Shown: positions 63,601 through 64,000 of the stretch, one piece after another
Position numbering within the stretch: the stretch's first letter is position 1
How the letters are laid out: every line of letters begins with the position of its first letter
Assembly: GCF_000426385.1 (NCBI RefSeq)
Contig: NZ_AUFG01000016.1
Location: forward strand, 1 to 64,000
Length of the DNA: 64,000 bases
DNA from: Arsenicicoccus bolidensis DSM 15745
GTDB lineage: Bacteria > Actinomycetota > Actinomycetes > Actinomycetales > Dermatophilaceae
Direction: 5' to 3'
Notes under the pieces: generated by a model
Told to the model about the DNA's origin: nothing
The model's database searches: none
Seen by the model: the letters and a program-made list of their open reading frames with translations, nothing else
Made by a program: the position numbers and the translations under genes

Positions 63601-64000
63601 GGGACCCGCGACGGCGACGGTCGCGGACAGGGTGGCCTCGCGCAGCAGCGTGAGCAGGCACGCCGGCTCGGGGAAGCAGTCGTCCTCGAGGAGCCAGACC
63701 CAGTGGGAGGCGGCTGCCAGCTCGGCGTCCGCATCGGCCCGTGCGCCGAGCTCTCGGTCCTGATCAGGGCGGGTGGGGCGATCGGGCAGCGCACCGATGG
63801 ACTGCAGCTCGGCGAGCCCGGCCAGGACGGCCTTGGGATAGCGGGCACCGCGGGCCTCGACGACGTGCACCTGGGTCCCGGCCTCGGACAGCCGCTGCGT
63901 CGCGGCCTGCGGGACGGAGTCGTGGCTGCCGCTCAGCACGACGGCCAGGTGGCGCAAGGGATGGGTCTGGGCCGCCAGGGAGTCCAGGCAGCGGGTCAGC
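60604..64000 (-). CDS. Large family 2 glycosyltransferase with multi-span C-terminal region (5' end outside window)
   Basis: The frame is open to the window edge, reading TRCLDSLAAQTHPLRHL upstream of the first possible TTG (63957), as expected for a GT2 N terminus. At least 1130 residues are visible. The GT-A domain (first about 270) has the acidic motif WLLEDDCFPEP, a VAVGTGAMLARADALLRLGALD block and DLDLCWRAHQAG. It is followed by more than ten membrane segments and a C-terminal extracytoplasmic part. Donor and acceptor are unknown; a cell-wall or surface polymer is likely. Translationally coupled to the DUF5719 gene. Confidence 0.88.
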   Translation of the reverse strand, partial: LTRCLDSLAAQTHPLRHLAVVLSGSHDSVPQAATQRLSEAGTQVHVVEARGARYPKAVLAGLAELQSIGALPDRPTRPDQDRELGARADADAELAAASHWVWLLEDDCFPEPACLLTLLREATLSATVAVAGPKYVDATDPGRLVEVGQTVSPTGRRVASPRHGELDQGQHDHSSDVLAVGTGAMLARADALLRLGALDRVFPVAADLDLCWRAHQAGLRVVVVPEAVALDARATTQGLRSRDRMPFAGLGLDDIDDDRFPREHVLRERRAWERERRGAVDRAYRRDRRAVRRIALARCPGRLVPWYAVRILLGALLLSAVLLVLKRPRAAFAELSDAGAVLTSWRSLGSRRRARHAAVVGGAGLGGLLAPHGRALAGVRDEVYRGLPHLPSVVSPTDGGTGPRGRGGAAGTGSSLAEPGPVSDEATDLDGDDLGARAARHPGVLAVLISVGLAVAAWWPVVQGRGGALLDRGLAGGELRPGAGGSSAAWTRYLTGWDPAGLGSSADPPAWLPLLAAPAWAVEHLPGRSPSSALGAAAALLLIVAIPAATFSAYLAGRAATRRPWPRALAALAWGLSPALLVGLGEGRVGAALLAIVLPLLLAGLAACGRRRPWWPAVGGTVLAAAVAAAVAPVLLVVVVALGLVLAATNHGRGRVAGLLLAVAPVVLLGPSVATWWREPASVLTGPGLASWTEQPRPWHFALLWPAEPVTSTAAGLTDPSLASTVRLVLPLLMATVVLAGVWGLAVDGRRIGSSRVLAVLALLGIAGAAAAPHLVVGHATDSAGGPQAISPWPGTGLLLLTLALLAAALQGAEALRRPVPARPRATRILRVAGGVVAGLVTVAVLAQGTWLALTRLDQVLAVPARQVPSVAQDSADSALAARYLALERRGTVMGYRLEPGDPSDVVRDLPRDTAAVAPSALLPDVAHDLVTDEPVAGRPVADRLADAGVGFVGLSPADPVVAARLDTTAGLSRLTDTEGDPVWRVTARPGPDGATVPVSAVRVQQPDGTPVATVPVHGSGPEVDTALSASGSGAGPGTEGPAGPSPSVLAFAQQRGWADTARVLADGRALTPRDGELAAYDLPADTRHVRVSQVPAHPTWSLVQGAGLALVLLLALPFGVRRGRDGEVVR

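Overview
The window reads as chromosome of a high-GC Gram-positive bacterium (about 70-73% G+C by eye). Actinobacterial markers are WhiB1, MtrA-MtrB-LpqB, PdtaS, an L_180-type glutamate dehydrogenase, a DUF3499 protein, DUF6459/LysM proteins and a Tad pilus locus of actinobacterial type. Absence of mycolate and ESX genes, and a gluconate kinase/permease pair, fit the Micrococcales (Intrasporangiaceae/Dermatophilaceae-like). That placement is inference. Much of 26-58 kb recalls the Mycobacterium tuberculosis Rv3219-Rv3259 neighbourhood (whiB1, pdtaS, secA1, hpf, comF, lpqB-mtrB-mtrA, sahH, SIS protein, phosphomannomutase, DUF3499).

Layout. 0-4.2 kb: 3' end of an IS3-type transposase, then two DUF2207 membrane-protein paralogues separated by 50-bp tandem repeats. 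4.3-9.9 kb, all minus strand: smpB, a coiled-coil M23 peptidase, ftsX, ftsE, a small L7/L12-like protein and prfB, a translation and division cassette. 9.9-11.7 kb: a divergent ATPase/epimerase pair. 11.9-14.9 kb: gluconate module (gntP, gntK, divergent GntR regulator). 15.0-15.4 kb: MFS remnant. 15.4-20.1 kb: Tad/Flp pilus operon (TadA, TadB, TadC, pilin-like protein, two TadE, TadG-like), minus strand and mostly joined by 4-bp overlaps. 20.3-25.4 kb: divergent operon of an FHA-FtsK/EssC-type ATPase followed by two overlapping crcB genes. 25.5-33.1 kb: membrane protein, whiB1, pdtaS, gdh. 33.4-42.1 kb: small coupled proteins, a WS/DGAT-type acyltransferase, an exopolysaccharide-priming glycosyltransferase, separate CpaE-like and CpaB/SAF-like genes (probable distant part of the pilus system), an excisionase-type HTH protein, LysM and DUF6459 proteins. 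42.2-54.8 kb: secA, YcaQ-like glycosylase with a NarL-type regulator, hpf, comF, lpqB-mtrB-mtrA, ahcY. 54.9-64 kb: SIS isomerase-like protein, Trm112, phosphomannomutase, DUF3499, a metallopeptidase-fold protein without its zinc motif, DUF5719 and a large family 2 glycosyltransferase cut by the window end.

Themes. Three assemblies act at the envelope: FtsEX with a secreted hydrolase, the Tad pilus with its remote CpaE/CpaB-like genes, and the MtrAB-LpqB stress circuit. Four-base start/stop overlaps are the dominant operon signature and fix many start codons. A 7-mer (CCGTATG) recurs at gene borders and inside a terminator. The least ordinary locus is the EssC-like ATPase coupled to a fluoride-channel pair whose two subunits have lost different signature residues. 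No tRNA, rRNA or CRISPR array was seen.
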